Assembly (NCBI RefSeq): GCF_010015445.1
Contig: NC_053112.1
Coordinates: 1,911,789-1,975,788, forward strand
DNA from: Perca fluviatilis
Lineage: Eukaryota; Chordata; Actinopteri; Perciformes; Percidae
Reading direction: 5' to 3'
DNA length: 64,000 nt
The notes beneath the pieces were generated by a model. The model was given only the letters and a program-made list of their open reading frames with translations, was not told where the DNA came from and ran no database searches. Numbering within the stretch: the stretch's first letter is position 1; each line of letters begins with the position of its first letter. Both the position numbers and the translations under genes were made by a program. This document shows positions 1-12,371 of the stretch, piece after piece.

Positions 1-1550
1 ATGTGGACACAACTTCGCCAAAACTGCATCAATGAACACTGGAATACTAATGACCAGTTCCTGTGTCCGATGTGAACAAGGTTTTCAACACAAAACCTGA
101 GCTGCATGTCAACACTTTCATCTCTGAGATGGTTGCGTTGTTCCAGACACGTCAACTCAACAGAAAGCCAGCAGCAGCAGCTCAGAGCAACAAGTGTCCA
201 AACCAGGAGAAGTTCCCTTGACGTCTGCACTGGAACCAAACTGAAGGCCCTGAAGTCCTGCCTGGTGTGTCTGGTCTCCTACTGCGAGACTCACCTGGCG
301 CCTAATCTGACAACGTCACGTCTGAAAAGACATCAGCTAATTGACCCTGTGGAGAACCTGGAAGGCAGGATGTGTACGGAGCACGATAAACCTCTGGAGC
401 TGTTCTGTAAGACCGACCAGACATGTGTCTGCATGCTCTGCACTGTTTTAGACCACAAGATGCATGATGTTGTTCCTCTGAGAAAAGGATATGAAGGAAA
501 GAAGGCAGAGCTGGGGAAGACAGAGGCTGAAATTCAGCAGATGATCCAGAAGAGACGACTGAAGATTCGAGGAGGTCAAACTCTCAGTCAACCTCAGTGA
601 GGAAGATGCAGACAGAGAGATAGCAGAAGGTGTTCAGGTCTTCACTTCTCTGAAGGAGTCTGTTTGAGAGGCCTGAATGAGCTCATCAACATGATCAAAG
701 AGAAGCAGAAAGCAACAGAAAAACAGGCCGAAGTCTTCATGCAAGAGCTGGAACAGGAAATCTCTGAGCTGATGAAGAGAAGCACTGAGGTGGAGCAGCT
801 CTCACGCTCTGAAGACCACCTCTATCTTCTGCAGAGTGTCCAGTCCCTAAACATCCAACAACGTCCACCCACCAAGGACTGGACAGGGGTCCGTGTCCAG
901 TTCCCCATTATATGAGGGTACTGTGGTGAGAGCTGTGGCTCAGCTGGAGGAGACACTCAGTAAAGAGATCAAGAAGCTGCTTGATGCCGAGCTGAAGAGG
1001 GTCCAGCAGTATGCAGTGGATGTGACTCTTGATCCTGATACAGCATATCCTAATCTCATCCTGTCTGATGATGGGAAACAAGTGAATCACTGGGCAGTGA
1101 GGGGAGGAAACTCCCAGACAACCCAGAGAGATTTTCTTATTGTGTTTGTGTTTTAGGAAAGCAGAGTCTCTCTTCAGGCACATTTTACTTTGAGGTTCAA
1201 GTTAAAGGAAAGACTGATTGGGATTTAGGAGTGGTCAGAGAGTCGATCAACAGGAAGGGACACATCACAGTGAGCCCTCAGAAAGGTTACTGGATTATAG
1301 TGTTGAGAAATGGAAATGAGTACAAAGCTGCTGCTGGCCCTTCAGTCCTCTCTCTGAAGTCTCCTCCTCAGAAGGTGGGGGTGTTTGTGGATTGGGAGGA
1401 GGGTCTGGTCTCCTTTTATGACGTAGATGCTGCGGCTCTTATCTACTCCTTTACTGGCTGCTCCTTCACTGAGAAACTTTTCCCAGTCTTTGGTCCCGGT
1501 CTTAATTCTGGTGGTAAAACTCTGCCCCTCTGATTATCTCTCCTGTCAGA
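1..1550 (+). pseudogene. finTRIM/TRIM-like E3 ligase gene, 5'-truncated by the window and frameshifted
   Basis: TRIM proteins are RING E3 ubiquitin ligases; fish carry large finTRIM and TRIM16/25-like families in antiviral immunity. The reading order is the end of a RING (about 2-105, CGH...NCI and CPM pieces in different frames), a B-box 1-like stretch (about 220-330, CLVCLVSYCETHL), a B-box 2 (about 370-480, CTEHDKPLELFC then CTVLDHKMHDVV), a coiled coil (about 490-890), and PRY then SPRY (about 1015-1533, with VGVFVDWEEGLVSFYDVD). Everything is contiguous without introns, which is common for these fish families. Reading it through requires frame changes near 25, 70, 600, 665, 900 and 1110-1160, and just before the end at 1533. 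That many breaks suggests a pseudogene, though some could be assembly indels. The family call is firm; the exact subfamily is not. Confidence 0.8.
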
Positions 1551-2390
1551 GTAAACTAGTCACTTAACTTTGATTTATTTATTTTCATTCAGGGTAACAA
1601 ATGTTAATAATTAGTTTAGATCTGATTTTCTATCTTTTAATGTGGTGATTGATGTACACTTAATTGTTAAGATTTTTTAAATTATATGTATTCCATTACA
1701 TAGTCAACAAATTAATTGAATGCATTCATCTCTTCAACACTGCATCAGAATATCTATTTTTAAAAACCTCTGTTAGATCCACAGACATTTATTTTAACTT
1801 CCAGAAGAAATCGGTTTCAAAAGACACCTTCATTTAAGAGTAAGTCTGCATCCACATAAATGCAGGTCTTTCCAAACATATTAATTGGGGGTAGTGGGTT
1901 GCCACAGGGGAAGATGGAATAAAAACACAGCGGTGAAAAATTTTTGGAGACCGACTCAACTTTTGGAGAAACGCAACCCCGCGCCACGCGCGGTGGCCAA
2001 TCATGTAACAGTGATCAGAGTTGTCAGAGTGTTTTGAGGCGGTGTGTAGAGTCCCGTACAGGAAACCGGAAACACCACTGCCTCTATCTCTGCCACGAGA
2101 ACGTTTTAAAACTCCAAACACAGGCTCTGAACTGCCGGGAGTTTGGGGAACAGCTGACTGTTTCCTCAGTCCCTCCATCAGTCCCTCTGATTGTTTCCTG
2201 CAACAACAAAGCACTCGCTATATCTCACTCATCTCTTTTCTTTCTCTCTTTCTCTGGGAAATAAAGCTGCCTTCAAGTTCAGTCAGAAATTTGGAGATCT
2301 ATAAACCATCTGACAGAAAACAGTAAGTGTGAAATATAAAGTGTACTTGTGCTACATTGGGAAGTCACACAAATAGTCTGTTTCAGTGAG
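1551..2390. other. No gene seen downstream of the TRIM-like sequence
   Basis: AT-rich sequence to about 1800, then a GC-richer block to about 2330 with short open frames on both strands that have no recognisable domain. Nothing is supported here. Confidence 0.5.
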
Positions 2391-2545
2391 ACTCCCACCG
2401 CGCTGCACAACGCTGCCAAAAATCTGCGGATCACTTTCTTTGGTCTGATCGCGGCTTAAGGCTTATTACATGTCTATAGTGTCTACAGAACACAATATGT
2501 GTCGTTATCATACCGTGTATAAAAGGTTAATGAATGTTTCTATTT
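2391..2545. repeat. Single-copy relative of the 64-bp minisatellite and its left flank
   Basis: The stretch with 'gccaaaaatctgcggatcac' followed by 'ttacatgtctatagtgtcta' matches the left flank plus the first unit of the array at 7785-8325, but here the unit occurs only once. It is probably the unexpanded state of the same interspersed repeat. Confidence 0.7.
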
Positions 2546-2736
2546 TGTCTGAAAAGTGTTTTGGTTCATTATTAGTCACTTTGGTTATTTGGTGGTTTGT
2601 TTTGTGGGTAAGATTGGTTTATAAGTCAAAGAAATCTGTAAATATGTGATTGTAAAAATGAAAACTGTAAAATAAACCAGTTGTTGAACACAAGGCCTGA
2701 GTAAACAGTGACTTGAGCACCAAAAGAGAAGCCTGG

Positions 2737-4722
2737 TTTACACCATAGACTGTTAATATTAATGGACAGAGCATGTGTGACGTCACCCATTGGTTTGTGG
2801 AGATCAGCAACCGTCGTTGAGTTTGCATTTATGGGCATAGCCATCGTGGTTTGCGGATGTGACGTTTTTAGACTAGATGGAGGAGCCATAGACTGTTGGG
2901 TGTATCTAGCTATGTATCTGACAGATTTTTTTTGAGTTGGCAACGCTGCTTACACTAACACGCGTTCACTGGCAATCTGGACGCAACTTCTGCTGAAAGC
3001 TATTATACATAATTCAAGGTAAGATTGAGTTTCGCTATGTTTTAAATATATCTTTGTCCCACAGTTATATTACATATAAGAGGAGTCACATTGTAAAGTA
3101 AATGTATCTGATGTTACCATGTACACTGTCTGTAACGTTAGCTAGCCACTTTATGGTAAAACATGCTAACGTAAATTTTCTGCAAATTGGTTAGCTACGT
3201 TTTCCTAATTTAAACGTAGTGTCAGCGAAATTCAAAACGGCGATTGTCAATGCTTATCGTTATCTAACGTTAACTATTAGCAAATGTCTAACCAAGTTTC
3301 TTAGAACGTTGGCTAACTGTAATAACCATAAAGCACCGGTAATGTCTTGCTACCGTTTGCACCATCAGTGTATGGTTGGCGCATTTAGCGGTATATGCTT
3401 TTTAAGAGCTAACGTTAGCAGAAATAAGCTCATTTAACTAAGTTAAAGTTACTCTAAAGAACAATACACTGTTGTTGATTCATCTGTATTCTCCTAGATA
3501 ATTAATGAAGTACAGTTACATGCTAGTGTCATATATATATTTAACTATGAGGGGCTTAAATGGAAATTGATGACTCTTTTTCTTTCTTTCAGAAATAGGA
3601 ATGAAGGAGGACCTGCAGTATCCAGGCATGAAGTTCATCTTCTCTGGCATCACCCAGAGATGCAGGTGGAAGGATGTTGCCAATCTGGGGAAGATCGACA
3701 AGGCTCACAGGTTTTTTTTTTTTTCCACTATTGCATTACAGACAACCAACAGACTGTCACACTATGTTCACTGTAATTGTAAAGGCAGCTTTTTTTATTT
3801 CTTTACCCAGGCATTTGGACTTGACTGAACAGTGCTGCACAAGTGCTTTAAGCTTTATATGTTAAGCTATATTTTTATATTGTGGTTTGTAATGTCAACC
3901 ATTCCTACTGTAATTAGCATTGTGGCACTAGTTTTTCAACTACCTCTTTTTATTATGCAGACTTCACTTGTGACAGTGAAGTTTGCTTTTCCTTGACCTA
4001 CAGCAGTGATTTATGTGTGGAATTTACACTGGATTGTAAAAGGTGAACTACATTATTTAATTCATCAATTTAAACATAATGTTAAAAATATTGCCAGTGT
4101 TGGTTGTGGTTTATGTAGTTTTTAAGTTAATGCCCATTTCAATGTGAAATAAAGGTCTTTCTAAAGCTACATGTGTTGTTTTTCTGAAAGTAACTATAGG
4201 AACATACAGTATTGTAGTCATACAAGACATTGGTAATTTGATAGAATTTGTAATTGATTAAAAGTGTCTATTTTGGTTTAATCAACATAAATGATTTCTT
4301 AAATGTTAGCATACTTACTTGAATGTTGACAAAGAAGGATCAGCAAAATGTAGTTTGTGCTTTTCTTGTGTCTTTATGTACTTGTCAATTTTAATCACCA
4401 TTAAAACACTTCACCAAAATCCTTTTAGATTAATTTATAGGAATATATTTAATTTTGAAATATGTAGTTAAGTGTTTAGTAGGTAATTGAAAATGCACCA
4501 GGTGTTGTTTAATCTGTGTAGGGTTATTGTAAATTCATTATAACAAAAGTATGATCACAAATTGCAAAGAAAAAATGAAACAACTTATTCAATGTAATGA
4601 TTAAATCAATGTACCTTATATTTACTGCACTGGCAGGTTTAAGGCACTTCTGCATTTGCAGCACTTTGCCAAACCGGATGCACTGTCCACTAATAATATA
4701 CAGTCTATGGTTTACACAGAAG
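2737..4722. mobile_element. Putative ~2-kb DNA transposon with inverted ends
   Basis: The left end near 2739 reads 'accatagactgttaatatta' then 'atggacagagcat'; the reverse complement of 4675-4720 reads 'accatagactgtatattatt' then 'agtggacagtgcat'. These imperfect ends of about 40 bp face each other across 2 kb. The 'ccatagactgtatat' end type is common in fish repeats. Inside are 'taacgttagc' motifs, one splice-flanked open segment (3593-3710) and an AATAAA followed by GT-rich DNA at 4148-4153. No transposase is recognisable, so it is probably non-autonomous; the superfamily is not assigned. Confidence 0.5.
3593..3710 (+). other. Splice-flanked open segment, candidate exon inside the inverted-repeat element
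   Basis: A pyrimidine-rich acceptor (ctttctttcag) precedes 118 nt that are open and end at CACAG|GT. The translation includes MKEDLQYPGMKFIFSGITQR followed by CRWKDVANLGKIDKAHR. I do not recognise the protein. The donor continues into a T run (gttttttttt), which is a poor 5' splice site. It could be a captured gene fragment, part of a transposon protein, or chance. Confidence 0.3.
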
Positions 4723-5475
4723 TTGTATTTCATGATGAGTACATTGTGTTTCCTGGGGTTTTTCACAATAAAAGCCCCTTTGTATGTATCACCAGTTGGA
4801 TGCTTTTAATGTGAAGGAGTGGCGGGAAGAAATTGTTTTCACCAGCAGTGATTGTGGAGGATGAATCGGTCTCACCTTCTTTTTTTTCAGCTTTTTTCAG
4901 CCCGTTTTCAAAATTTCTATATATGTATATATCAGAAATCGGGGGTTTCTTTTATTTAATCTTTTTATTTTAATGTGAAACAATTCAAGAAACCACAAGT
5001 GATACAAGACAAACAGTCACATAAAGAAATAAAAATAAAATAAAAAAAATGAGTAAAGTGGGTTTCTTTTAACTACATAATTGTATTTACCCAAAAATAA
5101 CACGGATGGATGATTCCATACAACGCTGCTCAGCGAAAACGACAGAAGAAGATCGGTCTACTTTCATTGAATTTGGTGTATTTTATTAAATATTTTAGCA
5201 TTTGAAATTTTTTTTTTATGTTTCTAAACAGTATCCTCACTGAACGTTGACATATACCAGTCTGTGATTATCCTTTCTTTAATATTAGTCTAAATAATTC
5301 ATAATTTCATCTTTTTTTAACTCAAGGATTAGGTATAGTTTCCTATAAATGAGGTTTATTGACCATGCATTTCAAAAAATAAGTGTAAAACTAGTGGTGA
5401 TAAGTTGGTGTTAGTGGTGTTTATACATGGTGGTGAAAAGAACCGTTAAACGTAAAAACAAATAGTGATTGTGGA
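4723..5475. other. AT-rich intergenic DNA, no gene seen
   Basis: Contains A- and T-rich runs and the phrase 'gtgattgtggagga' twice (about 4849 and 5466), the second directly abutting the repeat block that follows. No coding signal. Confidence 0.5.
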
Positions 5476-7105
5476 GGATTTTCAAACTGGACACAAACCC
5501 TGTTCTCTTTGGGTGAAAGTCCTGTTTGACCCATCCAACCCCCAACCTGCCTCATTACCGGGACATTTGGCTCTTATACTTCATCACCTTAATTCTTGCG
5601 CTTTACACACGTCATAACTACTACTTCCACTAGAGGATGCCGCCACTAGAAACATTAATATTATTATTATTATAATTTTTTGTAGTTTATTTAAATAGGG
5701 ATAGATACAAAAAAACATAGATTATTACATAAATAACAATCCGATGCAGTGTTTATAGCCATGGCTAATTCTCAACACCTGTCTCTAGGAGGGCTTTTAA
5801 CAGTTCAAATAATAAAAGGAGTCAGATTTTTACAGTGAATACAATAAAATGTCCACAAAAAAACAGTTAACAACAATAAAAAAGTGTAGTTGTAACCAGG
5901 TTCTATTCAGCCTTCAACATTTACCTGCAAAAACAACTCAAGATCTGGGATCACTACTTCAATACTTTTTGGTAATGTCCTGGTTCGAGGGATAAAGATA
6001 AGATAGATATCAAATGCACTTAATAATAATTTGTCTTTGGCTTTAGATGATTATTGACTTCACACAGAGAATGAAAACACCAACACACAGTGACTCTTTT
6101 AAAAAAATAGTATTATTGAAAATTATCAACAATGCATATTACACTCCCATTACCCCCAAAAATACATTTGTCAACAAAATATGTTCTGGCCAGAAATCAC
6201 AATTTTTGTATGTGTTGCTGCAGCAATAGTCTTTTAAATTTAGTTGTGCACAACCCGGTACCTGTTTGAGCTCAGTAAAAAAAGCAAATAAAAAAACAAG
6301 ACCCACGCTTCCTTCAGAACTAGTAGTGTCTCCCTCATTTCAACTGTAGCCCTACGGTAACATCGTAGTTTTTAACTTGTACAGGATAACAGTTAGGAAT
6401 AAACACGGTATATGAGCTTACCTATGTCAACAGAAAAGTTTTCGGACACCACCAACCAAAAAAATAAAAAATAAATCACTTTTCAGGATGCTATTTCCTT
6501 CTTTTCTCTCAGAGCTAATGTTCACCGTTTATCCCTCTGCAACAGGTTAAGGAAAGAACGACACCAGCACTGCGCAGCTGCCACCTAGAGGCCATTACCG
6601 CAAAGTGTTTGCCACTGCGAAAAAGTGTTGAGAAATAAAATGTCTCAGTTAAAACAAAGTGGCATAACCTGAGCTATTTGTGTCTGATTAATAAGTGAAA
6701 ATAGGAAACTCATACTTTGTGTTTTCTTTTCATGTATTATATCTGAAGGAATATTTTAGCTTCAGTCCAAATTAGCTTGGATGAATGTACAAAATGTCTT
6801 ATTATGGTGACAAATATTGATCACATAATCATATCATCCCTGATAAAATTTTTAAACACAACCAGCCAATTTGGGGTGGGTTACATCCTAAATAAACACA
6901 TTAATTCGGACTCACACTGATGCACACCTCACATACACACAGCTATACATTTCATATGGCATGATCACACTGCTGCTGCTGTATGAACCATGCTTTACTA
7001 GTTTTTTAAAGGTGGACAATTTAGTTAGAGTCTTTATATTTGTAGGGAAGACAATTCCACAGTTTGGCTCCTTTCACAGAAATATATAAATATATAAATA
7101 TATAC
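5476..7105. repeat. Dispersed repeat block, copy A (interrupted)
   Basis: 5476-5893 and 6876-7105 match 12372-12784 and 12786-13003 nearly base for base, including 'gattttcaaactggacacaa' and 'ccacagtttggctcctttca'. Copy A carries about 980 bases (5894-6875) that are absent from copy B, so that segment is an insertion here or a deletion there. No gene is visible in the extra segment. Confidence 0.8.
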
Positions 7106-7492
7106 TGTACAGGCCAAAAGTTTGGACACACCTTCTCATTCAATGCGTTTGTTCTTTTTATTTTCTCACTGGAGGCATCAAAACTATGAATGAACACATA
7201 TGGAATATATGTACTTAACAAAAAAGTGTGAAATAAGTGAAACATCTCTTATATTTTAGATTCTTCAAAGTAGCCACCCTTTGCTTTTTGATAACTCTGC
7301 AAACCCTTGGTGTTCTCTCAATGAGCTTCATGAGGTAGTCACCTGAAATGGTTTTACCTTCACAGGTGTGCTTTGTCAGGGTTCATTAGTGGAAGTTTTT
7401 CCCTTATTAATAAAAAAGCAAAGGGTGGCTACTTTGAAGAATCTAAAATATAAGACATGTTTTCAGTTATTTCACACTTTTTGTTTTTGTGT
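7106..7492. mobile_element. Tc1-like transposon remnant
   Basis: The left end carries the Tc1-type phrase 'aggccaaaagtttggacaca'. Segments 7215-7285 and 7425-7490 are inverted copies of each other around 'tagccaccctttgctttttg'. The minus-strand reading between them resembles the C-terminal end of Tc1 transposases, but the rest of the transposase is missing. The right arm lacks the outermost terminus and runs directly into TG-rich DNA. This is a deletion derivative inserted in repeat block A. Confidence 0.7.
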
Positions 7493-7780
7493 GTGTTTGT
7501 GTATTTTTGTGTGTGTGTGGATCGAGTCAAAAGGTTAGATAATGTGTCTCGGTTGTGTGTCTGTGTTTGTTTGTGTCTATGTTTTCATGGTGATGATGGA
7601 ACAACGAACGCACACAAACACACACACACACAGACACACACACATACACACATACACACACAAAACACACACAGACACACATAAAAACACGCGACACACA
7701 CAAACACACAAATACAAACACCGACACAGACACATACTCATACACACATATACACACACACACACAACACACACATCAGT
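7485..7780. repeat. TG tract switching to CA tract
   Basis: 7485-7585 is TG-rich on the plus strand; after a short unique piece (about 7586-7605) the sequence becomes CA-rich to 7780. Long open frames through it encode only His-Thr or Val-Cys repeats and are not genes. Confidence 0.9.
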
Positions 7781-7784
7781 GACA

Positions 7785-8325
7785 CTCCCACTGCTGCACA
7801 ACTCTGCCAAAAATCTGCAGATCACTTTCTTTGGTCTGAACGCAGCTTAAATTCTATTACATGTCTATAGTGTGTACAGAACACAATATGTGTCATTATT
7901 ACACCGGGTATAAAAGGTTATTACATGTCTATAGTGTCTACAGAACACAATATGAGTCATTATTATACCGGGTATAAAAGGTTATTACATGTCTATAGTG
8001 TCTACAGAACACAATATGAGTCGTTATTACACCGGGTATGAAAGGTTATTACATGTCTATAGTGTCTACAGAACACAATATGAGTCGTTATTACACCGGG
8101 TATGAAAGGTTATTACATGTCTATAGTGTCTACAGAACACAATATGAGTCGTTATTACACCGGGTATAAAAGGTTATTACATGTCTATAGTGTCTACAGA
8201 ACACAATATGAGTCCTTATTACACCGGGTATGAAAGGTTATTACATGTCTATAGTGTCTACAGAACACAATATGAGTCGTTATTACACCGGGTATGAAAG
8301 GTTATTACATGTCTATAGTGTCTCA
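7785..8325. repeat. 64-bp minisatellite, about 7.3 copies
   Basis: After a unique left flank (7785-7854), the unit beginning 'ttattacatgtctatagtgt' repeats exactly every 64 bases (for example at 7861, 7925 and 7989) with few substitutions. The last copy is cut at about 8325 by the 3' tail of the neighbouring LINE. A one-copy version sits at 2391-2545. Confidence 0.95.
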
Positions 8326-10805
8326 TCCATCCATCCATCTTCGTCCGCGCTATCCGGTGTCGGGTCGCTGGGGAGCAGCTCCAGCAGGGGACCCCAAACT
8401 TCCCTTTTCGAAAGCAACATTAACCAGCTCCGACTGGGGAATCCCGGGTGCTCCCAGGCCAGGTTGGAGATATAATCCCTCCACCTAGTCCTGGGTCTTC
8501 CCCGAGGCCTCCTCCCAGCTGGACGTGCCTGGAACACCTCCCTAGGGAGGCGCCCAGGGGGCATCCTTACCAGATGCCCGAACCACCTCAACTGGCTCCT
8601 TTCGACGCAGCGAGCAGCGGCTCTACTCCGAAGCTCCTCACGGATGACTGAGCTTTACCCTATCTCTAAGGGAGACGCCAGCCACCCTCCTGAGGAAACC
8701 CATTTTGGCCGCTTGTACCCTGGATCTCGCTCTTCGGGTCATGACCCAGCCTTCATGACCATAGGTGAGGGTAGGAACGAAAACTGACCGGTAGATCGAG
8801 AGCTTTGCCTTCTGGCTCAGCCTTTTCGTCCACAACGGTGCGATAGATGGAATGTAATACCGCACTGCGCACCGATTCTCCGACCAATCTCCCGCTCCAT
8901 TGTCCCCTCACTCCGCAACAAAACCCCAAGGTACTTGAACTCCTTCACTTGGGGTAAGGACTCATTCCCTACCTGGAGAAGGCATTCCGTCGGTTTCCTG
9001 CTGAGAACCATGCCTCCGATTTAGAGGTGCTGATCCTCATCCCAACTGCTTCACACTCGGGCGAACCGATCCTGTGAGTGCTGAAGGTCGCAGGCCGATG
9101 ATGCCATCAGGACCACATCATCTGCAAAGAGCAGCGCGAGATCCCCAGCCCACCGTAACTGCAACCCCTCCCCACCCCGACCACCGATATCCTGTCCATA
9201 AATATTACAAACAGGATTGGTGACAAAGTGCGCCCTGGCGGAGGCCAACCCTCACCTGAAACGAGTCCGACTTACTGCCGAGAACCCGGACACAGCTCTC
9301 ACTTTGGTCGTACAGAGATTGGATGGCCCTGAGTAGAACCCCTCACCCCATACCTCGCAGCACCTCCCACAGTATCTCCCGGGGACCCGGTCATACTCTC
9401 CAAATCCACAAAACACATGTAGACCGGTTGGGCATACTCCCAGGCCCCTCCAGGATCCTTGCAGAGTGAAGAGCTGGTCCGTTGTTCCACCCACCAGGAC
9501 GGAACCGCGATTGTTCCTCCTCAACCTGAGGTTCGACTATCGGCCGAACCCTCCTTTCCAGCACCTTGGAGTAGACTTTACCAGGGAGGCTGAGAAGTGT
9601 GATACCCCTGTAATTGGCACACACCCTCTGGTCCCCTTGAAAAAGGGGAACCACCACCCCAGTCTGCCACCCTTTGGCACTGTTCCAGACTTCCACGCAA
9701 TGTTGAAGAGACGTGGTCAACCAGGACAGCCCCTCCACACCCAGAGCCTTGAGCATTTCTGGACGGATCTCATCAATCCCCGGGGCTTTGCCACTGTGGA
9801 GTTGTTTGACTACATCAGTGACTTCCGCCCGGAAATCGACGACAATCCCCGTCCATCCTCCAGCTCTGCCTCTAACATAGAGGGCGTATTAGTCGGATTC
9901 AGGAGTTCCTCAAAATGCTCCTTCCACCGCCTCCTATTACCTCCTCAGTTGAGGTCAACAGTGTCCCATCCTTACTGTACACAGCTTGGATGGTTCCCCG
10001 CTTCCCTCCTGAGGTGGCGAACAGTTTTCCAGAAGCACTTTGGTGCCGACCAAAAGTCCTTCTCCATGTCTTCTCCAAACTTCTCCCACACCCGCTGCTT
10101 TGCCTTTCACGGCAGAGGCTGCAGCCCCTCGGCCCTTCGGTACCCTGCAACTGCCTCTCCGGAGTCCCTCTGGGATAACATATCCCGGAAAGACTCTTCT
10201 TCAGTCGGACGGCTTCCCTGACCACCGGTGTCCACCACGGTGTTCGTGGGTTACCGCCCTTGAGGCACCTAAGACCCTAAGACCACAGCTCCTCGCGCAG
10301 CTTCAGCAATGGAAACTTTGAACATTGTCCACTCGGGTTCACGCCCCCCAGCCTCCACAGGGATGCACGAAAGCTCCGCCGGAGGTGCGAGTTGAAAGTC
10401 CGTGGACAGGGGCCTCCTCCAGACGTTCCCAATTTACCCCGCACTACCCGTTTGGGCTTACCAGGTCTGTCCAGAGTCTTCCCCACCCCTGACCCAACTC
10501 ACCACCAGATGGTGATCGGTTGACAGCTCTGCCCCTCTCTTCACTCAAGTGTCCCGAAACATACGGCCTCAGATCAGATGAAACGATTATAAAATCGATC
10601 ATTGACCTTCGGCCTAGGGTGCTCTGGTACCAGGTACACTAATGAGCATCCCTATGTTCGAACATGGTGTTCGTATAGACAATCCATGACTAGCACAGAA
10701 GTCCAACAACAAACAACCACTCTGGTTTAGATCAGGGAGGCCGTTCCTCCCAATCACCTCTCCAGGTGTCTCCATCATTGCCCACGTGTGCGTTGCAGTG
10801 CCTGT
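8326..10805 (-). mobile_element. Degenerate non-LTR retrotransposon (endonuclease-RT ORF2 type)
   Basis: In minus-strand order: endonuclease remnants near 10805-10600 (NAHVGND-like, then SMIDFIIVSSDLRPYV), a linker (10490-9800), reverse transcriptase pieces (GVVVPLF...NYRGITLLSLPGKVYSKVLE near 9690-9570; LLFADDVVLMASS near 9120), and a C-terminal region with QVKEFKYLGVLLRSEG (8960), YRSVFVPTLTYGHEGWVMT (8780) and MRWFGHLVRMPPGRLPREVF (8591-8532). The 3' end is a short (ATGG)n tail at 8326-8338. The catalytic FADD is intact, but many stops and frameshifts break the ORF. The 5' end is truncated. Clade not assigned. Confidence 0.9.
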
Positions 10806-12371
10806 GATATTTAATTTCCAAATATATATTATTTGATTTATCTTTGCACCAGATAACCATTTTAAACATCTTATTGGTGGGAGACAAACCATTAATTTAT
10901 TCTTCTTACCATTTTGTAATTTTATTTTCCCCAAATTTGGGGAATTGCAGAAATTAGCTGGTTAAATTGTAATTTACAATTACAATTACAAGGTTGGAGA
11001 CAATGGCTTGTCTCCAACCGTAATCTTTGAATTCATCCATAGCAACTGTGTCTGAATATCTTGAATTGTATCTGAGGGTAGTACTGGAAATTCAACCAAG
11101 CCTTCAGTGCATCCTTGAAGAATGGTGATAATTCTTTTAAACTATTTTGAAATTCTTTATCAATATGTATTGTTTTTAATTGGTAAAAAGAAATAGATTG
11201 TTCGAGAAGAAGGACAAAGCTGAACATAATCTCTGGCTCGTAATCAATTTTTTGTTGTGATAAATTTTAGTCACCCAAGAGGCTTTCAAGGAACAGTCCA
11301 TCATTTGAAGATTTTTTGACTTCAGTCCCCTCTATCATAAGAATTATATAAATACTGCCTTTTACTTTTATCTGGTTTATCATTCCATATAAATTTGAAA
11401 AAGTTTTGTTCAAAATGTATGAAGAATTTTATGCTAGGTGAAGGAAGAAGCATTAGTAAGTGGACAAATTGTGGAATTACTAATGTATTAATCAGAGTTA
11501 CTTTTCCTTGAATTGTCAGAGAGTTCCCCTCCAGGTTGTAAAATTCCTATCTGCCTTTTCCATCCTTCTCTCATAATTGTATTTAACAATATCTTTAAAG
11601 TTGTCCAGTAAATAAATCCCCTAATATATTAGCTTCTCCATTAATCCATTTAACAGGAGCCGAACCTGTTTAAAATAAAATTGGTGTTTTTCAATGTCCC
11701 AATTCTCAAAATATTACATTTCTCAAAAATTAGGTTTCAATCCAGATATTTTTGAAAAAGTATTTAATTCCTTTATTAATCCTTCCAAAGTGGATTGTCT
11801 TGGTTTTATGAAAAAGGTTGCATCATCAGCATACATTGTTAGCTTAATCTCTTGACTGTTTGGAAATAAACCTGGTATATCTGGATTGTTCCTAATTCTA
11901 ATAGCCAGAATTTCAATACATAAAATAAAAAGATATGGCGACAAAGGACAACCCTGATGGACTCCTTAGCGTTAATACAAAAGTGTCTGATATATGACCG
12001 TTATTGATCACTCGACTAACAGGATGATTATAAAGAGTTTCAAACCACTGTATTAAATTATTCCCAAAATTAAAAAACCAAGACACATTGTTTTATGAAC
12101 TTCCATTGTACTTTATCAAACGCCTTTTCAAAGTCAGCAACAAACGATAATCCTGGTTCCTGATGGTTCTCATAAAATCTATAGTGTGTCCAGTACTTGT
12201 CTCAAGCCGTCTCCAATACTTCCCTTAATAAAACTTATCTGATTGTTTTTTATAAGATCTCCAATTATTTATTCTTAAAGCAATACATTTAGTTAAAATA
12301 CAAGTATCACAACAGAGCAGGGTCAATGGGCCTATTTTTTAACCATTTGGGATCTTTATATTTCCCATCAG
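10806..12371 (-). mobile_element. L1/Tx1-like LINE remnant
   Basis: The minus-strand frame at 11944-11723 reads SPYLFILCIEILAIRIRNN, then MYADDATFF and KISGLKPNF, the fingers/palm region of L1/Tx1-type reverse transcriptases. The flanking minus-strand sequence (12300-11950) gives further broken RT-like text. It is disrupted throughout. It abuts the truncated 5' end of the other LINE on the left and repeat copy B on the right. Confidence 0.75.

Noticed and set aside
1944..2326. Overlapping plus-strand frames of about 100 codons
   Set aside because: No domain, no splice context, ordinary composition; likely chance.
9466..10221. 251-codon plus-strand frame
   Set aside because: Antisense shadow of the minus-strand LINE endonuclease-RT region; no domain in this direction.
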